Shown here: positions 9,920-21,018 of the stretch, piece after piece
How positions within the stretch are numbered: the first letter of the stretch is position 1
Layout: each line of letters begins with the position of its first letter
From: Cudoniella acicularis
Taxonomy: Eukaryota; Ascomycota; Leotiomycetes; Helotiales; Helotiaceae
Assembly (NCBI GenBank): GCA_013054445.1
Contig: JAAMPI010000740.1
Location: forward strand, 1 to 26,993
Length of the DNA stretch: 26,993 bases
Reading direction: 5' to 3'
Position numbers and translations under genes: made by a program
Notes under the pieces: generated by a model
Seen by the model: only the letters and a program-made list of their open reading frames with translations
Told to the model about the DNA's origin: nothing
Database searches by the model: none

Positions 9920-10666
9920 CCTGACTATTTCTTTCACGGTGAAATGTGATAAAGTTAGTGGTAAAGAAATTGGCTTTCGAGTAAAATCTCTCTCTTAAAA
10001 TCCAAGAGATAAAAGAAACTTGACTGAAAATTTCCCGCAAGTGAAGCAGAAAAGACTAGAAGGAATCCCAAAGAACAACCACCCCCATTTCACCCATGTC
10101 ACGTGGCATACTCAAACCAACACCCGTTATATGGGTCCCGATCCAGCCCACCAAGTGGATTGCACTTCTCATTGAACAGCGGATTTCCAAAATCCCACCT
10201 TTCAAGGTTTCTGCATGGCAGTCTTGACAACTGGCCCGACAAACACCCCGACGATCACTTCCAGGGGTATTTCGGAGTAAACCCGACCACCATTCCCTAT
10301 CCGTGCAATCCACTGGGCGAGAACCGCCCCACAGCCCCTCTTTTACGGAGCCCAGGCCGATGAATACCCATGAACTCCACCAACACGACGACAACGACCA
10401 AGACGATAGAGCAATTCCAAGGCTGACGCAGTGACGCTTGCCAATATATGTTATCTGCGTTAAAACAATCGCTAAGATAACGAGGCTGAATTGATACCTT
10501 GCCGTACTACTTGCTTGCTATCTCTGTCGTCCCAGAATAAATCTCCAAGACCAAGATGCAATTTCTTCTATGATAGATAGAAAGGGGACGTCGCCTCCCT
10601 CTCATCACGAACTATATTTGTTTTTTATTTTCTTTCCCTGACAAGTGACCCCTTCCCTTTTTCAAA
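9920..10666. promoter_or_regulatory. Divergent promoter rich in GATA-factor (HGATAR) sites
   Basis: This 747-bp region separates the divergent lyase-like and transporter genes. I count eight HGATAR matches on the two strands: 9947-9952, 10007-10012, 10404-10409, 10451-10456, 10475-10480, 10518-10523, 10571-10576 and 10575-10580. About two are expected by chance at even base composition. HGATAR is the site of AreA/Nit2-type GATA activators that mediate nitrogen catabolite control, and Dal5-type permeases are classic targets. A CACGTG box lies at 10100-10105. The last ~60 bases before the transporter ATG are T/C-rich. The open frames on either strand here have no recognisable protein content. 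Confidence 0.5.
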
Positions 10667-12580
10667 ATGATGGGAAAGCAATCCCCCATCGATAAAACAT
10701 CTAGCTCCCACCAGCCAGATCCCGATCCCTACCTCAAAGGCCAAGTCTTTAGCACCTCCGAAGACGACATCGCCGCCGCCTACGCCGACCGCCTCGACGG
10801 CGAAAACGCCTACACGAGGAAAGAAGAAAAAAGGCTGAGATGGAAGTTGGATTTACGTTTGGTTCCTATTTTGTGGCTAAATATTACGCTTTCGGCGATG
10901 GATAAGGTGACGACTTCGACAGCGGCGCTGTATGGGATGCAAAAGGATACTGGGTTGACGGGGAATAAGTATTCGTGGGTTGGATCGGCTTTTTATGTGA
11001 GTTTGCTTTTGGAAAGAGGGTGGGAGGTAGGGCAAGGAAGGGTCTAATTGAGAATTAATGTAGTTTGGTTATCTGGTTTGGTGTTTACCATCGGGGAATA
11101 TTCTCCAGAAATTACCCGTTGCGAAAACCATGTGTATCGTGCAGCTATGTTGGGGTCTCGTCCTCCTCGGTACAGGTTGGGCCAAGAATTTCGAGACCTT
11201 GATAGCATTGCGAGTTCTGCTCGGCGTCCTCGAAGCACCTATTGTCCCCGGCAATTTTCTTATAGTTGGCATGTGGTACAGCCGTCGGTGCGTTCCCCTT
11301 CTCCAAAACTAAGTATCAAACTCTCGCACACTAACTGACTATACAACAGAGAACAACCCATTCGCACAGGTTTAATGTATACCGGCCTCTCAGTTCTCTT
11401 TACCGGCCCTATCGGGTACGCCATCGGTAATTACTCAAGTGACGAGAAATGGCGGTACTTCTTCTGGATTACCGGCGGAATGACCATCGTCTGGGCCCTC
11501 GTCGTGGGCATCTTCCTCCCCGATAACCCAGTGTCCGCAAAATTCATCAACGAGCGCGAAAAAGCTATCGCTATTGACCGCGTGCGAGCCGACCAGACGG
11601 GAATCGAAAATAAGACGTTCAACGCGCGCAGATGATTGAGGCTTTCACGGATCCGAAAACGTGGCTTATGTTTCTCTTCCAAATTTGGATCAGTATTCCC
11701 AATGGAGGGTTAACAAACGTAAGTTAAGACAAAACAAAACCAGAAAAGCTACAAACTCACCTGTTTTCAAATGTGGATAACTAAAATGCGATTTAGTTCT
11801 CCCCCCTAATCATCAACGGCCTCGGCTACTCCTCCCAGCGCTCAACACTCCTCACCATGCCAACAGGTATAATGCAAACAGTAGCCAGCTACATCTGCAA
11901 CGGCGGCGTCTTCCTCTGCGCCAAGTATCTCTCCAAGTACCAGCTCCGTGGCGCCTGGGTCATGTTCGGCTGCATCATCGGCATGATCAGCGCTATTTTC
12001 CTGTACACGCTGCCTTTGACGAACCTGCATGGTAGACTTGCCGCGCTTTATATGTCGTATTTTTATCTCGGGCCGTATATTGTGGCGCTAGGGATTAATA
12101 CTGCGAATACCGCGTAAGTGTTTATTCTCAGAAAGTGTGAAGGAAGGAGGGAAGGAAGGAAGGAAGGAGTTATATACTGACGTCTGTTGAATAGTGGCCA
12201 CACTAAGAAAGTCACCGTAAACGCCCTAATCTTCATCGCTTAGTACGTCTCCCCCCTACCCCCTCCTCTCAAAATCAAATTTAAAGTTTAAAAGTTCAAA
12301 CCACTTACCATTTCCCCACCCAAACAGCTGTATCTCCAACATAATCGCCCCCCAATTCTTCAAAGCAAGCCAAGCTCCCATCTACCCGCTCGGAATGGGC
12401 GCTATTCTTGCTTCTTACGCCCTCAGCATCATCACCATTGCCGCCTATATGCTCTACTGTTTCTATGAAAACAAGCGTAGGAATGCGCTGGATAGCACGG
12501 CGGGGGAGAGGGTGCACAAGGATACGGATTTTAAGGACTTGACAGATAAGGAGAATATACATTTTAGGTATGTGTGGTAG
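10667..12580 (+). CDS. Dal5/allantoate permease-type MFS transporter, frame broken by a 1-nt shift
   Basis: Exons are 10667-10996, 11064-11287, 11350-11718, 11797-12113, 12195-12242 and 12328-12580, about 513 aa if the frame is repaired. The protein matches the anion:cation symporter branch of the major facilitator superfamily. Landmarks are the N-terminal RWKLDLRLVPILW, MDKVTTSTAALYG, YSWVGSAFYFGYLVW, the TM4-5 region with ALRVLLGVLEAP, and the long loop RVRADQTGIENKTF before the second six-helix half. Twelve TM helices are expected in the plasma membrane, importing an organic anion, ureide or small peptide by proton symport. Exon 3 is one nucleotide short. The frame hits TGA at 11633-11635, and coding resumes in another frame as QMIEAFTDPKTW. 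The break lies at 11620-11632. It could be a pseudogene, a sequencing error, or be bridged by splicing out 11582-11631. GATA-site-rich promoter upstream. Confidence 0.85.
12139..12169 (+). repeat. GGAA microsatellite inside a transporter intron
   Basis: A roughly 31-bp purine tract of GGAA units with one GGAG interruption lies inside the 81-nt fourth intron (12114-12194) of the MFS gene. It fills over a third of the intron and is likely to vary in length between strains. Confidence 0.7.
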
Positions 12581-12826
12581 GTGGTGGTTAGTTGTTTGTG
12601 GTAGTGTAATGATAATTTGTGTTTTTGAGGAAGAGGGGAGATTTGTGAGAACCAAGTGATGTGAGAAATGTAGAGTGTAGTAGGTGTGATGAAAAGGCAC
12701 TGGATGTTGACAGGTGGTTTTGATGCGATGGGGTGGGATGTGATGTGAATCGCGGAATCGTAATATGTGGGATATGACCCCGCCCTCTAAAAGCGAGCGA
12801 ACAAATAGCCGAGAACCCACTTACCC

Positions 12827-15800
12827 CTATTTCTCTCTCTTAAAAATCTCCAAGATAGCCTCACACCCACTCGCAGTCGCAAAATCTAACGCACTCCTAT
12901 CCTCCTCATCCTCGCCCATAGGATCCAAACCCTTCTCCATCAGGTATTTAAAGATCTCCGGCTTGCCCGCCTTCGCCGCCGCATGAAGCAGCCCTTGCCC
13001 TTTCCTATTCACCACTCTCAAATCGGCACCATGTTCTTCAAATACTTTCAGCTGTCCTACAGAGATTTCAATGGCGGCGATGAATGGGGAGAGAGCCGTT
13101 TCACCCAAGGAGTTCCGCGCATTGATATCAACGCCGAGGGAAAGGAATTTCTCGAATAATGCTGCGACGAGTGGTGCAGTTGGGTTATCCTCGTAGCGGA
13201 AGGTTGTGGAGCGCGCGGCGAGGTGATGCAGAGCGGTGTTTTGATCAGGATCTGGTTCCAGCGGATCTGCGCCCCTCAGGAGAAGGGGGTCAATTGCTGA
13301 GAACTGACCAATTTGTAAAGCGTGTTGAAGAGGGGTTGTTCCGGATTTGTCTTTCTGAATGACGAGTTTTGGTGCGAGGTCATGAGCGAGAATCATCTGC
13401 AAGTCGTCCGGATGATGTGCTTGCATAGACTTGTAGCTAGTATAGCTTGTAAGGAGATGGTAAAGCACATTTCTTCCCACATTGTCGACAGCTCTCATGT
13501 CTGCGCCCTGGTCAAGAAGCAATTGGACTTTGCTTGATTGTGAATAACCCCAGGTTCCGTCTGCGGCCCCTTCGCCGTTAAACCAGTTCGGATCAGTTGT
13601 ACAAGCTGCGAGGAGCAAAGTTCTGCCTTTGGAATCGCGCGCTTCGAGATCCAAATGGGGAATTTTCAAGAACGGCTCTAAAATCCCATCGCGTAAACAG
13701 ATGTCATGTAGGATAGAATCGCCCTCGTCGTTGAACACGAGCATCGGATCTGCCCCGCCTTTCAAAAGCGCTTCGATAATCGGTATCATCTTTTGTTTGT
13801 GCTCTTTGGTGGCGAATTCTCTGCCGGCAGCAAAGTGAATCGGATAAGACGTTTCGGCTGCTTCCCGATCGTGATATTGCCACCACAGAAACCTTGCTCT
13901 CCTTGCCTGACGAGGATCATCTCCATCCACAGGAGCCTCTGGTTCTTCTGCCGGCGGTAATCTAATGTTGAAGTTGGTTTTCATCTCTACCAAAATATTT
14001 ATGGTGGAGATATCCATTGCCTCGATACAGTTGAAAACAAACGGCTTCGCCCCAGCTGAAGCATTTGCACCGTGCCTTAACAGCAGGCCCAAAATAACAG
14101 CACTTGATCCTGATCCATGAACACATGTAAGCTGACCGTTGTTGACAGCGTTGGGATCTGCTCCATGTCGAAGTAGACTCTCGACAGCCACCTCAGATCC
14201 ATTGTTTACTGCGATATGCAGAGGAGTGTTCCCGTCCTTATCCTTGATATGTGGATCAGCACCGTGATCTAGGAGATAATCTAGAGCATGGAAATTCCAC
14301 CAGTATGTGCATGTCGCCAAAATATGTAACGCGGTTCGACCCTCATACCAAGATCCATTGGGATTATCCCTTCCGGACTGGACGTTTACGTCCACCCCAA
14401 ACTTAACCAAGACTTTAATGACCTCAATATTCGGAAGCTTTCTCTCGCACGCCATCAAAAGAAGCAGCTGAGGCCTTCTTTGGAGGCTGACGTCTGTCAT
14501 TTTTGTCTTCTCACTCGAAGATTCGGCTATGGAAGCAATTTCCTCTCCAAACTTTTCCAATATCGAGGAATGTCCGCCTTTCACCAAAAAAGAAATACAG
14601 GATTCGCCATCCCACCCCGGTGTGAGCATGTCGGCCCCTAAAGTTTTGAATTTCTCGATTCCCTTCTCATGTTCATTTTTCACAAGACGACGAAACAGGG
14701 CGATGTTGGTCTTTCCAGACTTGACTAGGCCTTGAAGCAAATCTGCATTTTGAATTCTCGCAGAGACAAATTTCTCCTGAAACTGGTCCCATGGAGATCT
14801 CTTATACCTCCAATTATTATCATCGTCCGTCCCATCATCCGACTCGGCATCTGAGTCCGTGGGCTCTGGAGTTGGCTCTGGTGGGTGATTCTTTTCCACT
14901 TCCAACAGCTCCTCAACTAGGACCTCACAGTCGTTGTCGATGGCAAGCTTGAACAAAGAGGAAGGTCCATATGAATGCTTTCTTAAGCTCTTCGAATGCA
15001 TTATCGATACATCGGCGTTATGTAAAATAAGGAATTTGATTATCTGGCGACTACTAATCGTGTCGCTTTCACTGTCATAAACCCATCGAGTGCGGTAAGG
15101 ATCGTCTAGAGTGACGCCTACCGCAGAGATGTAAGGCTCGGGATTGATATTGAATCTCTTAGACCAGTGGCTGTCTTCTTCTCGAATATATGTGCACATG
15201 TCTAGTGGTGTCAGGCCTTCAATGTCCGTGGCATTAGGATTAGCGCCACCTAAATTAATCAAGATCGAAACACTCTCTGGTCGTCCAGAGCGAGCGGCGT
15301 AATGGAGAGCGGTTCGCCCATCCTTGTCAACTTGATCAATAATTTCAGTTTTTCCCAATTTGATATACAGGTCAGTCATCAAGCCAACGACATTGCTTTG
15401 TCTCGATCGCGCGGCAACATGCAGGACAGTCTGACCTTCAATGGTAACAACCATTGGATCCGCGCCATGTCTCAGTAACTCTTTAACCTGATCTTCGCCA
15501 AGGGTTGCCGCAAGATGAATAGCTCGAATACCCAGGTTGTCTGGGGCATTGATATCTAGATTGCATTTCGGGCCAAGGAGAAATTCTAAGGGGCTTTTCT
15601 TCTTTCCAATCTGATAGCCAATCAAGCTATCCCGTTTTCCAGCTGCTATATGTAAGGGAGTTTGACCGCTATTGTTGACTAACTGAGGAGATACACCAAG
15701 TTCAAGAAGAGCTTCAAGGAGTGCAAGCTGTTCCTTTTCGTAGGATGACGCTGGTTGTCTGGCAACTTGGTGAAAGAGCGTGTTGCCGGAATAATCACGC

Positions 15801-18800
15801 GAAGTAGTAGGATCTACACCACGCTCACACTTCACCAAGTTAGCACATTGTTTTTTCTAGTAGCAAAGAGCCGGAAGGATCCGGGAGGCTGAGCTATCAT
15901 CTTACCGTGGGAAATTGAGGGAGGAGGGGAGGGGGACAAAGAAATAGCTTACTTACAAATTTGCGTAAAAGTTCGCCGCCCTGTTCTCGGTCACAACAGT
16001 AATGCAAGACGGTCTTCCCAGAAAAGTCTCTCGCATTAATATCACATCCAACATCGAGCAGCGTTTGAATGTCCCATTTATAGCTGCCATTCTTCAGCCC
16101 CCATAGCAGAACGGTAAGCCCCTTTTCCACTCGATCCTCTAGGTCCGCTCCTGCTGCGATCAAAGCCAAAAGAGCCTCCTTGCGCTCGCTCCAATCTTTG
16201 ATAACATGTAAAGGAGCTAGGCCAGATTTGTTCTTGCGCTTTGGGTCGGCACCGGCATTCAGGAGTGCTTTGATAGCAGCAGCATGTTCTGAGGTTTCCC
16301 CATATCCTTGGGTCTGGATAGCAATATGCAAAGGTGTATCGCCATTCAGATCTTGGGCATTGCAATCTGCTCCCAAATTAATGAACGTTGATACGTACTT
16401 TTCGTCGCCAATTGCGCCAAATAGGGGCGTTTTTCCATCCGATGACCTGCGACTGTTGACATCTATGCCGCTAGAAACAAGAGACTCGATGGCGCTATCT
16501 AGGTTGGGCGGCATTAAATGCAGTGCAGTTGACCCGTCTTCTGTGACGATTGAAGAATCGGCCCCATTCTGAAACAGATACTGGATAATTTCTTGGGATA
16601 TTTTGGGGTCCATTACTTTACATGCATCTAGAATCAGGTGGAATGCCGTGTGTCCTGCCTTGTTCAGCTCATTGAGGTCGCACCCAGCATTGACCATAAT
16701 TTTCAAGATCTCGAAAGAGTCCTGAGCAGGAGCTTTAAGCGGTACTCCATGTCCCGACGAAAATTGGAGAAATGTTTGCCAAGGAGTAGCCAGCAGTGGT
16801 GGACCATGGCGCTCCATATAATAACGGTCTTCTGTCTCTTCCAGTTCAATCATGAGATTGGCGCCACGATTTATCAGGTTCCTGAAACTTTTCAAGTCAT
16901 GGCTCCATGCTGCTAAATGTATAGGGGTTCTTGAATTAACCACCCAATTGACGTCGACTCCTGTATTGTCAAGAATCATGGCAGCCGTCTCCGGCTTTCC
17001 GTACCGAAGTGCCCAGAGAAGGGCCATGTTAAGAGATTTATCGTCTAGGTACGGGAGAAATTCCAGCACTGTCTCGGTATGGCCATACTCGCAGGCGTAT
17101 TGAAGGGGTGTGATACCTACGTAGCTCCGTGACCTTCCACCCCTTCTGCCTGGGGGGTTTCTGGTTCTTTTTGCTAAAGGGTCAACTCCTGATTTGAGAA
17201 GCACTCTGACAACCTTTGAATGATTTCTACTTGCAGCGAGGTGAATTGGCATTTCTCCAGCGTAGTCGTCTAGACATGGCGCAGCCCCGTGTATTAGAAG
17301 CTCCTCAACAGTTTCCTCGAACCCTTTACTGGCCGCCTGATGAAGAGGAGTTCTGGATTTTTGGCCCTTGAGGTCTGTATCGTGACCTGCTTGAAGCAGG
17401 TGTCTCGTATAAATTGTCAGGCCGCATGTCGCTGCAATGTGCAGAGCAGACGTTTTATCTGCTAAAAGCTTCGGATAGCCAAACTCAAGGTACGACGAGA
17501 AAAGTGTAGATTTCGTGTCGAGTAAGGAATCTAACAATTTAAAAAGGTCCTCATCGGCTTTCTCGCACCTCAGTACATGGTACATCCAATACTTCGTGGA
17601 GTAGTCGAGAAAGGGATTTTTCAACCGGGCAACATTTATCCTCTCTTGACCAGCCTCTGTGGTGTTTTTAATCGAGTCCCAATCGGATAGTCCATCCGAA
17701 AGTAAATAGTCAATGCATGTCTTTGCAATATCCAGGTGCGCCTCCGTAGATTTAATAGAAGGAAAGTCCAACGGGCTTCCTGTCAATTTTAAAGTGAGTC
17801 TTTATGTCCTCGTATTTCCGAGGAGTATGATACCAGCGTTTGGGAAGTGCTCGGTAGGAGTAGAACTTCCGAGATTCACTAACAATGGAGCAACGTTCAG
17901 GGGGCGTGGACTTACCAACTATTTTTCGACTACTCGTAAGAAACTCAGTAAGTGAATGGTGTATGATGGACACAGTCTCATCCTCCAGGATCTCAAGTAG
18001 TGGCCCGCATGCCGCTCTAACAATCGACTTTGTCCCCTGTATCGAAGGAGGAACATTGGGAGCAAAATGGGTTCGAGGACTTTTGCGAACAAAGTCCACC
18101 AGTGTAGAAAGCTCAAGCAATCGAAGGGGTCTTGATGAAAGGGTGACGCATTTCAGAATAAAGAGCTGTAGATCTTGTGGTATACCTGAACGAATTGAGT
18201 GATCGAAGAGCATCTTAGCGTACATATCACCTAATCCATCAGGTAATTTTTGGAGAGCATTTTTGAGACTCTGAATGTCTTTAAACCCTGCTTCTAAGAT
18301 TTCATCCATCATAAGCCGAGTATAGAGAAATAATCCTTGCGATTTCCTGCCTAACACCTCTTGAATGGCTGCTCTAGCTTCACTGGAAAACTCGGTCGGA
18401 CCCAGTCGCTCCTTTATGTATATAGCAATATCTCGATCCACAAGTTGAGGTCGTAGCGCAAGCTGGATGATATTGGGACTCGTGAGAATCTTCTCAATGT
18501 GCGGAAGTGGGCGACTGGTAATGACAAGTTTAATCGAAGAAAAATTCTCTTGTCCTAGACAAACAAGTTTGCGTATGAAGTCTTCGTTGCCACTATCCAT
18601 CTCGTCGAGAGCATCCACCACACAATAAACTCGAGGGCAGTCTGCCATTGCTGACAAGGCGAATTCCCAAAGTTCATCAAGGGCTATAGTTTCGAGGCTT
18701 CGTCCTTGGTCAAGAAGTTCTTTTAGCTGTTTTTGTAGTGGAGGCGAGAAAACTAGTAGTTGTGCAAGCCAATCTCGGATCAAAGCTTGAGGAGTACGAT

Positions 18801-19173
18801 TTGTTGATATTATTTGACGAAAATAGAAGCTCAGTACAGGGACACTTTCTTTGGCAGCAAGCAATGAAGTAATATGAGTAGCAACGACGGATTTTCCAGC
18901 ACCGGCGGTGGCTTTGATCCACAAGGCCCCATGAGTTAATGAGTGAAACCATTCCTGGTATTGATCACTTTCCTGTATCCAGAGACCAGTTCCTGGGACA
19001 TAAGAGGCCAGGTGCTTGTTATACTCGCTCGACTCGGCCGCATAATCCGTAGGTTCTAGCCACTTGAGGATTTGATCAAGTGTCCCGGAAGATTGTGGAA
19101 GCAGTCCTGCTATGTTGAAGTCGGCTAGATCTTTGTCCTCGAGAACCACAAAGTCCTGATCATCGTGCGCCAT
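12827..19173 (-). CDS. NACHT-ankyrin NLR (STAND-class innate-immunity-type receptor)
   Basis: There are three exons: 19173-17916, 17779-15957 and 15856-12827. Introns are 136 and 100 nt and phases match, giving 2036 aa. The start at 19173 is the only upstream in-frame ATG, with G at -3 and +4. The N-terminus is short, with a LLPQSS-type lead and a WLEPTDY...SEYNKHL block found in fungal NACHT-ankyrin proteins. No HET, Goodbye or lipase effector is visible. The NACHT NTPase has Walker A ATAGAGKS (88-95), Walker B VVDALDEMD (185-193) and ITSRP (218-222). A helical/winged segment ends near HHSLTEFLT. From about residue 527 to the end lie more than twenty ankyrin repeats, interrupted by an acidic linker (about 1346-1375). 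The repeats are diverged, not near-identical copies. The family senses ligands through the repeats and oligomerises on ATP binding. The ligand and downstream output are unknown. Confidence 0.92.
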
Positions 19174-21018
19174 TGCGTGAGGAGTTCGGAAGGAGGAATA
19201 TTGATTAAAACGAGGGGCTTTGCGCGATTGATTTCGATTTTTTCTTTCCCGCTCCCCTTCGTTGGATCCAATGCTGAAATATCTGTAGAGGGAAAATGGT
19301 CGGGGACGAACATCGTAGTATTTGAGCTCTTCGTGACTCGTGAGCAGGCAGCAGCTGGAGCGCACTCGAAAGCCTCGGATGGTTCCGCTTATTGCTGTGC
19401 CTCCTGCATGTTAATGTCAAGGTGTTGATCACGTGGTCTACCTTTAGCAGCAAGCTGCGAGTCCGATTTCTCGACGAGAAGCAGAGGTTGATGGCACTGG
19501 TTTCGACGTTTGCGTAAAGCTCATCCTTTCTCAAGTTTCCCATCAAGCAAAATCGTCTTCCAAAACTGCATGCCCTGGCCGTGAGCCCATTGAGACTCAA
19601 TCATCCTTGAACTTTTGAAATCTCTTGCGGGTTACACGTGATTCCTGCTGGAACCAAATCTCAACATGCGCAAAGTACTCCTTGGCCGAAGGTGCAGAGT
19701 TTGAACTTTCTAAGTATGCTGTGATCCCGCTTGGAAAAGCATTGTAATGTAACAAAAAACCACAGAAAAGCTCTCGTTGACCCAGATACCACTCCTACTA
19801 GACGGGTTCCTATTGGGCGAACGCAACACTACTCGGTGCGCCCGTCCTCTGCAACACCTCGAAGAGCAACAAGACAGCAATAATAACATTGTTCGGACAC
19901 GGCCTGTTTCGACTTGCAATGTCTCGCCACGTGTTGGGGATTGCTATCTCCCAAACGCCATATCTGCGCAAGTCTCAGCCATCATCGCGCCAAACGCACT
20001 TCAGCTGGACAAGCTTTCCATCACCAGCGGACCCGCTTCCCAGTTTCTCTCCCTCGTCAACCAAGAACAGCGAACAACTCATCACCGACGATCGTCTCCC
20101 AATCTGGCTCGTGCGATGGTTTGCGAATCTAACAACGCTTGCTAGCATCATGATCGTGATATCTGTACGAGTGTTTGGGCGCGATGAGACAGATTTTTGT
20201 CACAATGGTTTGCTTGAGCATCCATCCATAGCGCTGCGAGTGCAAAAGCAATGTTCTGATGCAGCGCCTACAACACCTTGCAGACCAGGTGCCCAATGAG
20301 GACACTCCCGCTCAGTGCGCCATCTGCAAGTTTGGTAACGAGGAAGCGACAAGGAACGGCTGTTATGCGGTCGAAGGAAGAGAGTAAACAAAGCCGGAAG
20401 CTGGGGGGGGGCGATATAGGGACTGCGCCGTGATATACAAACAATGTTACTGCGTAGAAAACCTGCTTTGTGCCATCGTAAGATTGCTTTTTCTTCTCTT
20501 GTATCGTCGTATCTGCATCTGCAATTGCACTGCATTTTCATTGTCCATTGTGTGTCGGAGAGAAACGATCGTGGGGAGATCGGAAAAGAAAAGAGGATGA
20601 TCGCCATTCGTTGCTGTACCAACGCCCTCAAGCTCCAGCACGAAAACGGGTCAGCTTGACGGGCCAATTGGACTGCAGATCGCCAAAATACATACAGCAG
20701 GAGATCCGATTCCAAAGGCCAGGCGCAATTCCCATTCACCCTCCTTGATAGAGCCGCAACGACGATCCGCATTCAATGCAGCAAATCTTTATGTACAGCG
20801 CCATTTTATATTTGTTGTCCGGCGGTGGAAAGAGCAGCAGTCTCGCTGTTGATTATTGTTGAGGATTCCTGTTGCTGTAACTAGTAAGTCGAGCCCGGTC
20901 CGCCAACTGCCATGCTTTGCTTCATTTACATGCCACCTCGATTGCACCTTCCCGCAACGCACATTCCATTCCACAACCACAGAAACCTGACATATGGCTT
21001 CTCTGCCTCTCTTAGACC
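19174..21018. promoter_or_regulatory. Divergent upstream region of the NLR and Rho GEF genes
   Basis: This 1.85-kb stretch has no convincing gene. The open frames at 19777-20299 (plus) and 20200-20772 (minus) overlap in several frames and lack recognisable motifs. Three CACGTG boxes (19430-19435, the core of GACCACGTGATC read on the minus strand; 19635-19640; 19928-19933) lie within 760 bp upstream of the NLR start. They could bind a bHLH factor, but no factor can be identified. A run of eight G lies at 20403-20410. The sequence just before 21019 is C/T-rich, and CTCTTAG immediately precedes the GEF start codon, so a 5' UTR intron is possible. Confidence 0.4.

Noticed and set aside
19777..20299. 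Two overlapping plus-strand frames (122 and 136 aa)
   Set aside because: Different frames over the same DNA, no motif, no intron or start context support; treated as intergenic.
20200..20772. 190-aa minus-strand open frame between NLR and GEF
   Set aside because: No recognisable domain, overlaps other small frames, and shows Cys/Arg/Ser-rich random-looking composition.
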